From NCBI GenBank assembly GCA_016125555.1, contig WGLN01000004.1, positions 264,598-328,597 on the forward strand: 64,000 nucleotides of DNA, given 5' to 3'. This DNA comes from Porphyrobacter sp. (GTDB lineage: Bacteria; Pseudomonadota; Alphaproteobacteria; Sphingomonadales; Sphingomonadaceae). Both the position numbers and the translations under genes were made by a program. The notes beneath the pieces are model-generated. The model did no database searches. It saw only the letters and a list, made by a program, of their open reading frames with translations, and had not been told where the DNA came from. Shown here piece by piece: positions 63,627-64,000 of the stretch (positions are counted from its first letter, which is position 1; the number at the start of each line of letters is the position of its first letter).

Positions 63627-64000
63627 ATGTCCCTGTCTGTCCAAACTCATCCCAACCGGTCGCTTGCCGAGACCGCTCGTCGTATTTGCGAATCGCGAGG
63701 GGGCAAATGGTCCGGCACAAAGGGCATGGCTTGTTGCCCCGCGCATGATGACCGCACGCCGTCCCTCGGTGTGACGCTCGGCCAAAAGGCCATCCTCTTC
63801 CACTGCTTCGCGGGATGCGATCAGCAGAGCGTGCTTGCTGCTCTGGCGAGTGAAGGCGTCGACGTAAGCTCGCTCTTTTCAGGTTCTGCGACTACCGACG
63901 GTCCCGAGCCGACCAGAACGCGCAAACCCTCGGCGGCAGCGCTGAGGATCTGGCGCGATGCACAGCCACTGCGTGCCAGTCCGGCAAAAGCATATCTTGA
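63627..64000 (+). CDS. Primase-like protein with zinc finger, 5' part only
   Basis: 124 codons to the window edge with no stop. The N-terminus has a zinc-finger-like arrangement, ACCPAHDDRTPSLGV and FHCFAGCDQQSVLAAL, the pattern of CHC2-type and phage/plasmid primases with downstream Toprim domains. GAGGAGCTCGC precedes the ATG. It probably replicates or maintains the element. Truncated by the window, not by mutation. Confidence 0.75.
   Translation, partial: MSLSVQTHPNRSLAETARRICESRGGKWSGTKGMACCPAHDDRTPSLGVTLGQKAILFHCFAGCDQQSVLAALASEGVDVSSLFSGSATTDGPEPTRTRKPSAAALRIWRDAQPLRASPAKAYL

Larger units (their letters stand above)
60578..64000. mobile_element. Left part of an integrated element at tRNA-Leu
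   Basis: Starts at the tRNA 3' end with a tyrosine integrase, followed by a cargo visibly poorer in G+C than the chromosome to its left and with different codon use: a very small membrane protein, a DUF6961 gene, a thermonuclease, a lytic transglycosylase and a primase-like gene. The right end is outside the window. Confidence 0.78.

Noticed and set aside
1..64000. CRISPR arrays, rRNA genes, insertion sequences
   Set aside because: No regularly spaced repeats, rRNA segments or transposase genes were seen on reading through.

Overview
The window is high-G+C chromosomal DNA of an alphaproteobacterium, most likely a sphingomonad of the Erythrobacteraceae type. The evidence is gene content: a MASE1 hybrid kinase, a TonB/TonB-dependent receptor pair, a valine-degradation operon, DUF1244 and DUF2312 genes, YebC-RuvC, a degenerate-GGDEF protein, and an island carrying a DUF6961 gene. 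Genes are dense, often share ATGA or TGATG junctions, and several use GTG or TTG starts. The assignment to a family is inference from reading; no database search was possible. Bases 1-132, downstream of tonB, hold no gene I can support.

Layout. 0.1-10.8 kb: tonB, a MASE1-PAS-HisKA-REC-Hpt sensor kinase, a TonB-dependent receptor, a 2OG-Fe(II) oxygenase, a NupC nucleoside transporter, a YhhQ-type queuosine-precursor transporter and a DUF4126 protein. 10.98-14.3 kb: a two-gene cassette resembling the gene-transfer-agent head-spike pair (small spike base protein plus a 1021-residue fibre-like protein that unexpectedly starts with a Tat-type signal). 14.4-27.3 kb: a surface-polysaccharide locus (polymerase, flippase, hydroxylase, GDP-fucose synthase, epimerase, UDP-sugar dehydrogenase, rfbB/D/C/A for dTDP-rhamnose, a GMC oxidoreductase and an SDR) with no glycosyltransferase in view.

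27.5-34.2 kb: a lasso-peptide biosynthetic cluster in an unusual split order. Forward genes are a nucleotidyltransferase and ABC exporter. Reverse genes are an asparagine-synthetase-like cyclase (C), a 41-residue precursor (A) with a canonical leader, an HPr-kinase-like kinase and a PqqD-like RRE protein (B1). A divergent transglutaminase-like protease (B2) lies beyond C. The predicted core is 15 residues, GSTGRNNDGGGTRRV, with an 8-residue Gly1-Asp8 ring. Expected flow: B1 binds the leader, B2 cuts after Thr-Gly, C closes the isopeptide, the kinase and nucleotidyltransferase may decorate the product, and the ABC protein exports it. This is the most interesting system in the window.

34.3-36.7 kb returns to envelope genes (small exported protein, O-antigen-ligase-like protein, repeat-like protein). 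36.7-40.9 kb is a reverse-strand valine/isobutyryl-CoA catabolic operon. 41-60.3 kb is mostly housekeeping: DUF1254/DUF1214, RidA, I78 lipoprotein, pyruvate kinase, YebC, RuvC, UbiG, aspartokinase, PurT, PurU, a PQQ alcohol dehydrogenase and others. At 60.49 kb a tRNA-Leu(CAG) gene carries a P4-type integrase next to its 3' end. From there to the right edge is the left part of an integrated element with a thermonuclease, a lytic transglycosylase, two very small genes and a primase-like gene cut by the window end.
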